Origin: an uncultured Flavobacteriaceae bacterium
GTDB lineage: Bacteria; Bacteroidota; Bacteroidia; Flavobacteriales; Flavobacteriaceae
Direction: 5' to 3'
DNA length: 64,000 nt
Assembly: GCA_947500435.1 (NCBI GenBank)
Contig: CANMRV010000003.1
Span: 541,271 to 605,270, forward strand
Below, piece after piece: positions 25,509 to 34,930 of this stretch; positions within the stretch are counted from its first letter, which is position 1; every line of letters starts with the position of its first letter. The notes under the pieces were generated by a model, which did not search any database, was not told where the DNA came from, and worked only from the letters and a program-made list of their open reading frames with translations. A program made the position numbers and the translations under genes.

Positions 25509-26824
25509 TATTTACTTCTAAGATTTTCAAATGCTTCTACAACCGAACTATGAGTAGCCGTATTCTTTTTAAAATGGTTTGTCAAAGTAGTCTTTTCTTT
25601 TTCCGTGGCTCCCAATTGATTTAAGATGTTTAATAAATGCATTTTCATATGGCCTTCTTGAATTCCGGTTGTAATCAAAGAACGGACGGCGGCAAAATTT
25701 TGAGCTAGTCCGGCTACAGCAACTATTTGCATCAATTCTTGTGCTGAGGGTTTTTGGAGTATTTCCAATGCCAACTTTACCAATGGATGTAGACTTGTCA
25801 ATCCACCAACAGTACCCAAAGCCAAAGGTATTTCAATCCAAAATTTAAAAATTCCGTCTTCAATGCTGGCATCTGTCAGGCTAGTATATTTTCCATCTTT
25901 GGCGGCATAAGCATGTACTCCCGCTTCAACAGCTCTAAAATCATTCCCAGTGGCTAAAATCACGGCGTCAACACCATTCATGATTCCCTTATTATGAGTA
26001 ACCGCACGATGAGGTTCCGCTTTGGCAATAGCAATGGCTTGAATCATCTTTTTTGCAAATTCCGTGGCGTTGGTGTCAGCATCAGTCAATTCGTCAACCG
26101 GGCAACTTACTTCTGCTCGCACCAAACAATTGGGCACATAGTTGCTGAGAATACTCATCACTATCTCAATATTCTTTTCGGATTCACTAAAATCAGAAAA
26201 TGTTTGAGCTTCCTGTTTAAAGGTTTTTGCAAATTGCTCCAAACATGAATTGATGAAGTTGGCGCCCATTGCATCCAAAGTCTCAAAGGTGCAATGCAGT
26301 TGGTAATAATTGTCAAGCTCCGTGGTTTTGTCTCTTAACTCTATTTTAGAAATACCACCACCACGTTTATGCATGTTCCTGGTAATATCCGAAGCTTCAG
26401 AACGTAGTTTGGGTTTAACGAAATCAAAGAAGGTTTTGAGTTTGTTGAGATCCCCAGAAAACATAAAATGGACTTGCCCAATCTTTTCAGTACCCAGAAC
26501 GGTGGTTTTGAATCCGCCACGCTCCAACCAAAATTTGGCTGCCTTACTTGCGGCGGCAACCACTGAACTCTCTTCTATAGCCATTGGTATGGCATATAGT
26601 TTATTGTTGATTAGAAAGTTAGGGGCAATACCTAAAGGAAGGTAATAGTTGGAAATTGTATTTTCAATGAATTCATCATGGAGCTTTTGTAGCGCTTTAT
26701 CATCATTCCAATAGCGCTTTAAGATGATTTTTGCATATTCGGCATCATGGGTGTAATTCGAAACAATCCGGTCTATTTTTTCTTCCTTCGTGAGTTTTGA
26801 AAACCCCTGAATAGGCTTAGTCAT
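25508..26824 (-). CDS. mvaA: Hydroxymethylglutaryl-CoA reductase, class II
   Basis: This enzyme interconverts HMG-CoA and mevalonate. At 438 residues it has class II length and shows the active-site elements: the glutamate in IEESSVVAAASKAA, the lysine in THNKGIMNG, the aspartate in ATGNDFRAVEAG and the C-terminal histidine in IQEGHMKMH. These proteins are labelled degradative by homology. In flavobacteria, which make isoprenoids by the mevalonate route, the biosynthetic direction is more likely. ATG 26824 is chosen over an upstream TTG at 26902. A TATCTTTA sequence just upstream may be its -7 element. Confidence 0.9.
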   Translation of the reverse strand: MTKPIQGFSKLTKEEKIDRIVSNYTHDAEYAKIILKRYWNDDKALQKLHDEFIENTISNYYLPLGIAPNFLINNKLYAIPMAIEESSVVAAASKAAKFWLERGGFKTTVLGTEKIGQVHFMFSGDLNKLKTFFDFVKPKLRSEASDITRNMHKRGGGISKIELRDKTTELDNYYQLHCTFETLDAMGANFINSCLEQFAKTFKQEAQTFSDFSESEKNIEIVMSILSNYVPNCLVRAEVSCPVDELTDADTNATEFAKKMIQAIAIAKAEPHRAVTHNKGIMNGVDAVILATGNDFRAVEAGVHAYAAKDGKYTSLTDASIEDGIFKFWIEIPLALGTVGGLTSLHPLVKLALEILQKPSAQELMQIVAVAGLAQNFAAVRSLITTGIQEGHMKMHLLNILNQLGATEKEKTTLTNHFKKNTATHSSVVEAFENLRSK

Positions 26825-26986
26825 ACTATTGGTGATTAGATTCGTAAAGATACATATAAACAGGCCTGCGGTCAAAAACCGAATTGTGCTCGCTTCGTTC
26901 AAAACTTGTTTCTTTTTTAGTCGAAAGGGAGGATTTTCGTATAATTATTAGTAAACTTGAAAGATTTAACGCATTCTTACCTATTT

Positions 26987-29152
26987 ATGAGGAAATATAA
27001 CATTTTGATTATCCTTTTGGTTGGATTTTTGACTTTTAACCAAGCCCAAACCAAGCAAATTACAGTTGAAGAAATATACAAAGGAGTCTTCCAAACAGAA
27101 GGAATGCAAGTACTTCGCTCTTTAAAAAATGGGAAACAGTACACCATTTTAAATCGAGATAGAACCGATGGTAGCACGCGAATAGACAAATACGATTATA
27201 AGACTTTGGAAATAGTAGAAACCATAGTTTCTTCTACTGATTTAGAAGGTATAGAGAGTTTTTCGTCTTACGAGTTTACAGAAGACGAATCTAAATTGCT
27301 TTTGGCCACGGAAGTAGAATCTATCTTTAGGAGATCAACACTTGGTGTTTTTTACGTGTATGATTTAGCTTCCAAAAATCTGACACAAATCTCAAAGACT
27401 AAGATTCAGGAACCATCTATTTCTCCAGATGGAAAGCAGGTAGCCTATGTTGTCGCGAACAACATCCATCTTTTTGATATTGCTTCAAAGACGTCTAAAC
27501 AACTTACTTCTGATGGAGCAAAGAATACTATTATAAACGGGGTTACAGACTGGGTCTATGAAGAGGAGTTTGCTTTTGTAAAAGCCTATGAATGGAATTC
27601 TGATGGAAGCAAGATTGCCTTTCTGCGTTTTGACGAAACGAACGTACCAGAGTTTTCTATGGATGTATATGGTAGTGAGCTTTACCAAAAACCACATGTT
27701 TTTAAATATCCCAAAGCCGGTGAAGAAAATGCCAAGGTTACACTGCACATGATAGATGTGAAGTCTGGGGATATTTCAAAAGTAGATCTAGGGGAAGCCT
27801 ATTACATACCGAGAATTAAATGGATGAACAACCCGAATAAGTTAAGTGTACAAACCATCAATAGACATCAAAATCATCTGAAATTACACACTGTCAATGC
27901 TAAAAATAACTCGGTGGAGGTTTTATTAGAAGAAACTGATAAGGCTTATGTTGATGTTACTGATAACCTTACCTTTTTGGCTGATGATAGTTTTATTTGG
28001 ACGAGTGAAGAAGATGGGTATAACCATATTTATTTATACAGTGAGGAAGGCCCGTTAATGAACCAAATCACTAAGGGCGAATGGGAAGTCACCAATTACT
28101 ATGGTTATGACCAGAATGAAGATCGTATTTATTATCAGTCCAGTGAGAATGGTTCTATTAACCGAGGAATTTATAGTATTTCAAGTTCTGGGAAACAGAA
28201 AAAAGAACTCGCGACCAAAGCAGGGACGAATTCTGCTGATTTTAGTTCTGATTTTACATATTTCATAAACACATATTCTAGTGCTACAACTCCCAATATC
28301 TTCACTTTGCACAATGCCTTAAATGGAAAGAAAGTAAAAGATATTCTTAATAATAATGGTCTCTCGACAAAGCTGAAGGAATATGAAATGAGTCCCAAAG
28401 AGTTTTCAACGATAGCTATCAATGGAAACGATTTGAATATGTATGTAATCAAACCAAAAGATTTCGACCCTTCGAAAAAGTACCCTTTGTTTATGTATCA
28501 ATATAGTGGTCCAGGATCCCAAAATGTTTCAAACAGATGGAACGGAGCCAATGATTATTGGCATCAAATGTTGGCATCAGAGGGATATATTGTGGCTTGT
28601 GTAGATGGAAGAGGTACAGGTTTAAAGGGGCGAGAATTCAAAAAGATCACTCAAAAAGAACTGGGAAAATTTGAAGTTGAGGACCAAATTGCAGCGGCTA
28701 AAAAATTAAGTGAACTACCTTATATTGATGAGAAAAGAACGGGTATTTGGGGTTGGAGTTATGGTGGTTTTATGTCTACCAACTGCCTTTTAAAAGGGAA
28801 TGATGTTTTTGAGACAGCCATCGCAGTAGCACCTGTCACCTCATGGCGTTTTTACGATACTATTTATACAGAACGATATATGCAGACACCTCAGGAGAAT
28901 GCCAGTGGTTATGATAATAACTCTCCTTTCAATTACCCTGAACTGCTTGAAGGAAAGTATTTGCTGATTCACGGTTCAGGAGATGATAATGTGCATGTAC
29001 AAAATAGTATGCGTATGATTGAAGCTTTAATACAAGCTAATAAGCAATTCGACTGGGCCATTTACCCTGATAGAAATCATGGTATTTATGGTGGTAATAC
29101 GAGAATTCAGTTATACAATAAAATGACCAATTTTTTAAAGACAAACTTATAA
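26987..29152 (+). CDS. S9 family peptidase, dipeptidyl peptidase IV type
   Basis: This 721-residue exported serine peptidase removes N-terminal dipeptides, typically X-Pro. The signal peptide ends in NQAQ. An eight-blade propeller follows, with the substrate-binding DWVYEEEF (near 195). The alpha/beta-hydrolase domain has GWSYGGFMS (Ser), GSGDDNVH (Asp) and RNHGIYG (His). ATG 26987 gives a normal signal peptide, whereas the upstream TTG 26957 adds ten unneeded residues. A POT peptide transporter gene follows after 15 bases, which makes a peptide-degradation-and-uptake pair. Confidence 0.9.
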   Translation: MRKYNILIILLVGFLTFNQAQTKQITVEEIYKGVFQTEGMQVLRSLKNGKQYTILNRDRTDGSTRIDKYDYKTLEIVETIVSSTDLEGIESFSSYEFTEDESKLLLATEVESIFRRSTLGVFYVYDLASKNLTQISKTKIQEPSISPDGKQVAYVVANNIHLFDIASKTSKQLTSDGAKNTIINGVTDWVYEEEFAFVKAYEWNSDGSKIAFLRFDETNVPEFSMDVYGSELYQKPHVFKYPKAGEENAKVTLHMIDVKSGDISKVDLGEAYYIPRIKWMNNPNKLSVQTINRHQNHLKLHTVNAKNNSVEVLLEETDKAYVDVTDNLTFLADDSFIWTSEEDGYNHIYLYSEEGPLMNQITKGEWEVTNYYGYDQNEDRIYYQSSENGSINRGIYSISSSGKQKKELATKAGTNSADFSSDFTYFINTYSSATTPNIFTLHNALNGKKVKDILNNNGLSTKLKEYEMSPKEFSTIAINGNDLNMYVIKPKDFDPSKKYPLFMYQYSGPGSQNVSNRWNGANDYWHQMLASEGYIVACVDGRGTGLKGREFKKITQKELGKFEVEDQIAAAKKLSELPYIDEKRTGIWGWSYGGFMSTNCLLKGNDVFETAIAVAPVTSWRFYDTIYTERYMQTPQENASGYDNNSPFNYPELLEGKYLLIHGSGDDNVHVQNSMRMIEALIQANKQFDWAIYPDRNHGIYGGNTRIQLYNKMTNFLKTNL

Positions 29153-29167
29153 ACCAACCCTACGATT

Positions 29168-30703
29168 ATGACAGCAGATAATACAGATTACGGTGACCAA
29201 AAACAGATTCTAGGGCACCCTCAAGGATTGTTTTATTTATTCTTTGCAGAGTTATGGGAACGATTTAGTTTCTATGGTATGCGGGCCTTGTTGACCCTCT
29301 ACATGGTTAATGTAATTTTTGAAAAATTAGCTGAAAGGGACTATGCTACTGCCGCGGTTTACGCTTCTTATGGTTCTTTGGTTTATGCTTCAACAGTTAT
29401 TGGGGGTAAGATTTCGGATCAAATTTTGGGAATGCGAAATTCTATTTTCCTCGGAGGAATACTCATGGCAATAGGGCATTTTGTGTTGGCAATTGAAAAT
29501 GATATGGCTTTCTTTCTTGCCTTATCTCTAATTATTGTAGGTAACGGATTCTTCAAACCAAACATTTCAACCTTTGTAGGAACTCTATATGAAAAAGGAG
29601 ACCCAAAGAAAGATTCAGGATTTACTATTTTCTATATGGGAATCAATATTGGTGGTTGGGTTGCTCCACTTCTTTGTGGGTGGTTGGCAGCCAAATATGG
29701 CTGGCACTATGGATTTGGTTTAGCAGGTATTGGAATGTTAACGGGTTTAATTGTTTTTTGGCGTGGAATTAAAAATAATGTCTTTGGAAATAGAGGTCTT
29801 CCTCCAACAGAAGAAGTGATGGACAAAAAAATTCTAGGCATCAAACAGGGAATTCTTGTTCCGGTTTTAGCTGTTTTGGCAGCACCATTAATTGCCTTTT
29901 TACTGTCGGCATATAAGTCCATTGCTACAGATGGCATGTTTGCGGACCAGAATATTGTAAATATAATTTTCAAAGGCATAGGTATTGCCGTTCTTGCTTA
30001 TCTCGCTTACGAAATGTATAAGGCGACTTTAGATGAGCGTAAAAAGCTTTTTGTCGCGGTTTTAATCACTTTTTTCATGACCATATTTTGGGGTTTTCAT
30101 GAACTTTCTGGAAGTGTCATTACATTGTTCGCGGCAAGAAATGTTGATTTGGATGGTATTATGAGTGCTGCTCAAACGAATTCATTGAACTCTATGTGGA
30201 TTATTATTTTAGCTATTCCTATTTCAATGATGTGGACTTGGTTAAGCAAGAAAAAATCGAATCCTCGTACGCCATATAAATTTGGTTTAGGGTTACTATT
30301 TGCAGGTATTAGTTTTTATGTTCTTGCCATTAGTGGAGCGAGTGCCAGCGAAAACGGATTAGTCCCTTTTGCTTATCTATTACTTATGTATTTCTTACTT
30401 TCCGTGGGGGAGCTTTTTATGTCACCCGTGGGATTGTCAAAAATCACAGACCTTTCGCCTAAACGTATTGTAGCCTTTATGATGGGTGTTTGGTTTTTGT
30501 CATCTGCTTTCGCTTTTCAAATAGTAGGTTTTATTGGTAAGCAATTGGCTATCGAAAGTACAGACAAAAACGTCGGTGGTTTAGAAACTTTAACTGTATA
30601 CACTGATGGGTTTATGCTAATTGCCAAATATTCTTTGGTTGCTGGCCTTTTAGTACTTGTGGCATCACCACTAATCAAGAAGTTAATGGGTAACGTTCAT
30701 TAG
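29168..30703 (+). CDS. POT-family proton-coupled peptide transporter
   Basis: This 511-residue inner-membrane protein has about 12-14 helices. The POT signature is present in FAELWERFSFYGMRALL (near 25), with the ExxERF-type proton-coupling element, and in FTIFYMGINIGGW (near 150). It should import di- and tripeptides with protons. It lies 15 bases after the DPP-IV gene, which would supply dipeptides in the periplasm. A hairpin at 30727-30757 is its likely terminator. Confidence 0.9.
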   Translation: MTADNTDYGDQKQILGHPQGLFYLFFAELWERFSFYGMRALLTLYMVNVIFEKLAERDYATAAVYASYGSLVYASTVIGGKISDQILGMRNSIFLGGILMAIGHFVLAIENDMAFFLALSLIIVGNGFFKPNISTFVGTLYEKGDPKKDSGFTIFYMGINIGGWVAPLLCGWLAAKYGWHYGFGLAGIGMLTGLIVFWRGIKNNVFGNRGLPPTEEVMDKKILGIKQGILVPVLAVLAAPLIAFLLSAYKSIATDGMFADQNIVNIIFKGIGIAVLAYLAYEMYKATLDERKKLFVAVLITFFMTIFWGFHELSGSVITLFAARNVDLDGIMSAAQTNSLNSMWIIILAIPISMMWTWLSKKKSNPRTPYKFGLGLLFAGISFYVLAISGASASENGLVPFAYLLLMYFLLSVGELFMSPVGLSKITDLSPKRIVAFMMGVWFLSSAFAFQIVGFIGKQLAIESTDKNVGGLETLTVYTDGFMLIAKYSLVAGLLVLVASPLIKKLMGNVH

Positions 30704-30709
30704 TTGCAA

Positions 30710-32722
30710 TCACTTAAAATAATAAGCTCCCTTTTCACCAGTAAAGTGAAAAGGGAGTTTTCTTTTGGCGCAAGTTTTTTTCCAACGAGCAATATAACTT
30801 CTATAATTACTTCCGTCAACAATAATCTGTTTTGGCTGTATGGAATCGATTAACCGTTCTAAGTTGATTTTTGGGGACTGCGTGAGCAGAATATAATCCG
30901 CGCTTTGGAATGGATATATACCTAAACTATCAATCAAAAGAATCGTTTTGTTTTTCCATGCATAGCTGTTTTGCAAAGCCGGGAAGTTCAAAATTCGAAT
31001 ACCTTCGGCAACTTTGTAATCTTTGACTATGGCTGAAGCACTGATGCTGTCTGAAGTAGCAACATGAAGTTGATATCCGGATTGATGAAGCAAAACAGAA
31101 TTTTTACTACGATGGGCTAGAAGCAGAGTTTGCTTATTTCGGGTTTGATAAGATGTGTAAAATATCCAAAGTTGAAAACCTATGATACATCCTAGAAACA
31201 CGGCTGCGCGTTTAAAATTTATGTGTGTAAACAGCACGAGGAGACTGATAATAATTCCATAGGAAAGTAATAATTGCGTGGCGTCAAAAGAGATGTTTTT
31301 AAAAACAAAAGCCTCTTGTTGCGCTACCCATTCGATGATAGAATTCATTAATCCTATTATGCTGTTATAGAATTCAGCAAACCATTGGGGGAGCATATTT
31401 AAAAGCGCCAAAACAATAGTTAAGATTCCCATTCCCAAAATCAGACCTAGAGCTGGAACGATGAGTAAGTTTGATATAAAGAAGAGTGCTGGAAATTGAT
31501 GGAAGTAAAACAAACTTATGGGTAAAACTCCTAATTGAGCCGCAACACTAACGGAAAGTAATTGCCAGATTTTTCGAACAATCTTGTTCTTCGGAAACCA
31601 TAATCGTTGCAGCATGGGGTATATCCAAACAATAGCAAAAACTGCTGCATAACTCATCTGAAATCCTACTTGAAATAGTAGCGTAGGATTTATAACGAGC
31701 AAAATGGTAAACATAGACAGCGCTAGAATATTAAAAGTGTTGCTGGGTCGATTCAAATAAAGCGCATAGGCTACAAAGGAAAACATGGTCACTGCCCGAA
31801 CTATCGAAGCTGAGAAACCTGCCAGCAAGGCAAAACACCAAAGTAAAAGTACCAGTACTATAAGCTTGATGGTTTTTCCTTTGGGAAGTCGTTCCAAGGG
31901 ACTTAACAAGAACTGGAGCAACAAAAGAAGAATTCCGATATGTAATCCCGAAACGGCTAAAATATGAACGGCACCAGCGTTTTTATAATTGGAATAGGTT
32001 TCTTGAGAAATGTCATCACGTTGCCCTAGAAGTAAGGCTTGAATGATACTTAATTCTTCTTTTCCGAAATTGGCTTTCTGCAGTTTGGAAATGATTTTAT
32101 TTCGTATAGATGCTGCTAATCCGTAAATGGTTTTCGAGGAGTGTTCAGTGGCAAAATGATTTGTGTTATCTAACTGAAGTTGGTGATAGATTCCCAAATT
32201 CGACAAATAGGATTGATAGTCAAATTGATGCGGATTTAATGGTGGTTTTACTTCGGAAAGCTTCCCGAAGACTAACAGTTCGTCATCTACTTTGAATTTA
32301 GTTGTCGCAGAATCTCGATATAGATTCATAACTAGCTTTCCAGAAACCTTTTGTTCATCCATAGAAAATGCATTCCCTACATACCTATCCGAAAAAGAAT
32401 TTGATTTTAGAACTTCCCGAATTTTTACCTTCCAGAGATACTCTTTTTGAAGATTTTGATGAACGTAATGGTTTTCTTGGTTTTTAGGTTGCCACAGTGA
32501 AACCGATAAAACTCCTAGGCAAATTGTGGTAACAAGTGTTGTTACTCCGAATGAGTTGGAATCTCTACTGGTTTGTTTTAGGAACAGATAGCCAAGTAAG
32601 GTGATAAGGATTAAGCAAGTAAAAAGTGGAATGTAAGTGTCGAATTCGAAATAATGTCCAATCAAAATACCTGCAACAAGGCACAGTGTAAGTTTAATAG
32701 GAATAAATTTGAGAAGTGACAT
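30710..32722 (-). CDS. comEC: ComEC/Rec2-family DNA-uptake channel protein
   Basis: This 670-residue inner-membrane protein forms the channel for single-stranded DNA in natural transformation. It has an N-terminal DUF4131-like region (about 25-200) and the Competence core with ILAVSGLHIGILL (near 245) and multiple helices to about 520. The C-terminal 130 residues look like a shrunken metallo-beta-lactamase domain without an HxHxDH motif. The final codons contain a perfect 12-base-pair hairpin (30727-30757) that serves as terminator for the convergent gene. Confidence 0.85.
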   Translation of the reverse strand: MSLLKFIPIKLTLCLVAGILIGHYFEFDTYIPLFTCLILITLLGYLFLKQTSRDSNSFGVTTLVTTICLGVLSVSLWQPKNQENHYVHQNLQKEYLWKVKIREVLKSNSFSDRYVGNAFSMDEQKVSGKLVMNLYRDSATTKFKVDDELLVFGKLSEVKPPLNPHQFDYQSYLSNLGIYHQLQLDNTNHFATEHSSKTIYGLAASIRNKIISKLQKANFGKEELSIIQALLLGQRDDISQETYSNYKNAGAVHILAVSGLHIGILLLLLQFLLSPLERLPKGKTIKLIVLVLLLWCFALLAGFSASIVRAVTMFSFVAYALYLNRPSNTFNILALSMFTILLVINPTLLFQVGFQMSYAAVFAIVWIYPMLQRLWFPKNKIVRKIWQLLSVSVAAQLGVLPISLFYFHQFPALFFISNLLIVPALGLILGMGILTIVLALLNMLPQWFAEFYNSIIGLMNSIIEWVAQQEAFVFKNISFDATQLLLSYGIIISLLVLFTHINFKRAAVFLGCIIGFQLWIFYTSYQTRNKQTLLLAHRSKNSVLLHQSGYQLHVATSDSISASAIVKDYKVAEGIRILNFPALQNSYAWKNKTILLIDSLGIYPFQSADYILLTQSPKINLERLIDSIQPKQIIVDGSNYRSYIARWKKTCAKRKLPFHFTGEKGAYYFK
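30727..30766 (+). terminator. Terminator embedded in the comEC 3' coding end
   Basis: CTCCCTTTTCAC (30727-30738) pairs perfectly with GTGAAAAGGGAG (30746-30757) across a 7-base loop, followed on the + strand by TTTTCTTTT. It ends transcription of the POT gene, which stops at 30703, while lying inside the coding sequence of convergent comEC. Confidence 0.8.
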
Positions 32723-32762
32723 TTAAAGTAATTTCTTACAATAAATGTAATTAAAAAAAGAA

Positions 32763-33344
32763 CTAAAGTACCCGCGTTGCTTTTACAAAAGCATTGTTCC
32801 AAAAGCCTTCTCGAAGTGAAGAAACAATTACACCTCTCGAAGAGGAGGCATGAATAAATTTGATTTCATCATCATCCACAGAAACAACCATACCAACATG
32901 ATTGATTCTTCTGGCACGTTTTTTTGTTTTAAAGAAGAGCAAATCTCCTTTTTCGACCTTGTTGATTTTTACCCGTTTGCCTTCTTCAGCCATATGATAG
33001 GATACCCTAGGTAGTTGCACGTCATGCTCCCCGAAAGAAACATAAAGAAGTCCGGAGCAGTCCATTCCTTTTTTAGTTGTACCGCCATATTTATAGCGTG
33101 TGCCAGAAAAGGTTAGGGCAGTATTGATGATATTGTCTGCGGGGGATAGTGTAGTGGATCTTTCTTTTCGTTTTCTAGGAACTCTAGTTTGAGAATCTTC
33201 CTTTGAAGGAGCAACGCTAACGGTCCGTGTTTTTGGAGTTTTACCGTAAGTCGTTTTCTTCTTGACGGCACCACAACTGGTAATTAATAATACCAATACA
33301 AGGTAACCGAGTTTGTGTAGTTGCAAAGCGTTCCTATTGCCCAT
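32763..33344 (-). CDS. NlpC/P60 (C40) peptidoglycan hydrolase lipoprotein
   Basis: This 193-residue lipoprotein has lipobox TSC (Cys24), a basic linker (about 28-65) and an NlpC/P60 domain (about 70-193). The catalytic residues are visible as Cys95 in GMDCSGLL, His149 in INHVGMV and His165 in FIHASS. It should cut peptide stems of peptidoglycan, like Spr/MepS proteins. It sits 40 bases upstream of comEC on the same strand. Confidence 0.88.
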   Translation of the reverse strand: MGNRNALQLHKLGYLVLVLLITSCGAVKKKTTYGKTPKTRTVSVAPSKEDSQTRVPRKRKERSTTLSPADNIINTALTFSGTRYKYGGTTKKGMDCSGLLYVSFGEHDVQLPRVSYHMAEEGKRVKINKVEKGDLLFFKTKKRARRINHVGMVVSVDDDEIKFIHASSSRGVIVSSLREGFWNNAFVKATRVL

Positions 33345-33461
33345 GCCCTCAAAATTAAATAAATATTTTAGAAAAGTGTGTTCTTGTCGGGCTATAAAAA
33401 AGGGTTGCCTCTAAATAGAGGAACGGGTCTTTCTTGAATTCTATTGTATAGGGAAGACTTT

Positions 33462-34574
33462 CTATTGGGTATTTGCAGCAATCAATTCCGCAGCATTGTC
33501 ACTTGCACCCCTACCTCCCAGCATTTGCTCCAATTCAATATAGGATGCAAGTTGATAGTTACGAAAATCTCCATCAAGTATTTTACCCAATTCAGATTTT
33601 AGATTTTTGGTGGTCAAATCCTTTTGAATCAGTTCCTTGACGACTTCTTTTTTCATTATCAAATTCACCAGAGAAATGTAATCGAGCGTGACAATACGCT
33701 TGGCGATTTGGTACGATACCCAATTTGCTTTATAGCAAACGACTTGGGGTACTTTGAAGATTGCAGTTTCCAGTGTTGCTGTTCCACTAGTCACAAGAGC
33801 GGCATGAGCAATACTTAATAAATCATAGGTTTTATTAGATACAAAACTCACGTTCGGATTCTTCAAGAACGTCATGTAAAAATCATCATCCAAACTGGGG
33901 GCACCGGCAATTACAAATTCATAATCAGAAAAGCTATCAATTACGGATAGCATAATTGAAAGCATTTTTTGCACCTCTTGTTTACGACTTCCGGGAAGCA
34001 ATGCGATTATCTGTTTTTCAGGATGTAGGCTGTTTTCAGTTCGAAAATCTCGTTCGTCTATTTTGGGTCGATTGGCCACGGCGTCCAACAACGGATGGCC
34101 GACAAAATGCACAGGAAAGTTGTGCTTCGCGTAAAATTCCTTTTCAAAAGGAAGAATAACGTACATGGCATCGATATCTCGTTTTATTTTTTCGATACGG
34201 CCTTCACGAGAAGCCCAAATCTGAGGAGATATATAGTAGTTCGTGCTGAAATTATGTGCTTTGGCCCATTTGGCAATGCGTAGATTGAAGCCTGAATAAT
34301 CAATAAAAATGATTTTATGAGGATTGAACTCATAGATATCCTTTTTACAAAACTTAATATTCTTAGAAATTGTAAAGATATTTAGCAGAACTTCAAGAAA
34401 ACCCATAAAGGCCATTTCTTTATAATGCTTCACTAAAGTGCCACCAGCAGCCTGCATTAAATCACCTCCCCAACAGCGAACCTCTGTTTTTGGGTCTTTG
34501 GTCTTCAATGCTTTGATGAGATTTGAACCATGCAAATCTCCTGAAGCTTCTCCTGCTATGATGTAGTACTTCAT
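33462..34574 (-). CDS. lpxB: Lipid-A-disaccharide synthase
   Basis: This GT19 glycosyltransferase joins UDP-2,3-diacylglucosamine and lipid X in lipid A synthesis. The 370-residue protein begins MKYYIIAGEASGDLHGS, typical of LpxB. It contains FIDYSGFNLRIAKWA (near 90), YISPQIWASREGRI (near 115), LLPGSRKQEV (near 192) and VTSGTATLETA (near 268). ATG 34574 is chosen, because the upstream TTG at 34598 would add a leader encoded by the TTCAAG repeats. Confidence 0.93.
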   Translation of the reverse strand: MKYYIIAGEASGDLHGSNLIKALKTKDPKTEVRCWGGDLMQAAGGTLVKHYKEMAFMGFLEVLLNIFTISKNIKFCKKDIYEFNPHKIIFIDYSGFNLRIAKWAKAHNFSTNYYISPQIWASREGRIEKIKRDIDAMYVILPFEKEFYAKHNFPVHFVGHPLLDAVANRPKIDERDFRTENSLHPEKQIIALLPGSRKQEVQKMLSIMLSVIDSFSDYEFVIAGAPSLDDDFYMTFLKNPNVSFVSNKTYDLLSIAHAALVTSGTATLETAIFKVPQVVCYKANWVSYQIAKRIVTLDYISLVNLIMKKEVVKELIQKDLTTKNLKSELGKILDGDFRNYQLASYIELEQMLGGRGASDNAAELIAANTQ

Positions 34575-34613
34575 TTCAAGTTCAAGTGTCAAATTCAAGT
34601 TTCAAGTTCAATA
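34575..34613. repeat. Short TTCAAG repeats ahead of lpxB
   Basis: Four TTCAAG units (34575-34580, 34581-34586, 34594-34599, 34601-34606) and a partial fifth lie between a small membrane gene and lpxB, directly against the lpxB start. The minus-strand reading is CTTGAA. This looks like a slippage-prone simple repeat in the leader. Confidence 0.6.
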
Positions 34614-34648
34614 TTTCTGTTTTGAGCTCGATGCCTGATTTTGAGTTT

Positions 34649-34930
34649 TTAAAACACTTTATAGTACAAAATTAAGAGGGCAGTCAAAATAGTGGCAATC
34701 AAAACTCCCTTGGCTCTATTATCTCTTCGTATTCTCAAAAACAAGAAAAAGGCAACTAGATTCAAAATAGCACCTAGTGCTAAGAGGCTTCCAATGTGGC
34801 CTTGTTGAATGGCCGCTTGAAAAGTTTCTGTTATACCCAAATCCGAAAATAATAGAATGTATAAAAGTGTACCGATGGTGTTCGCAATAATACCCACTGC
34901 GAAACCTATTAAAAGTTCTTTCTTATGCAT
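34649..34930 (-). CDS. Small membrane protein of unknown function
   Basis: This 93-residue protein has three predicted helices (about 5-28, 45-65 and 73-91) and a basic segment (RIRRDNRAKG) between the last two. It overlaps the 3' end of surE by 8 bases and precedes lpxB. No family is recognised. The tight coupling supports a real gene, probably in the inner membrane. Confidence 0.7.
   Translation of the reverse strand: MHKKELLIGFAVGIIANTIGTLLYILLFSDLGITETFQAAIQQGHIGSLLALGAILNLVAFFLFLRIRRDNRAKGVLIATILTALLILYYKVF

Noticed and set aside
33398..33440. Terminator between the NlpC/P60 and lpxB genes
   Set aside because: Only five base pairs (CCTCT/AGAGG) are perfect and the outer arms do not pair, so the structure is too weak to call.
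34573..34613. CRISPR array
   Set aside because: The units are six bases with no spacers of constant length; it is a simple-sequence repeat.
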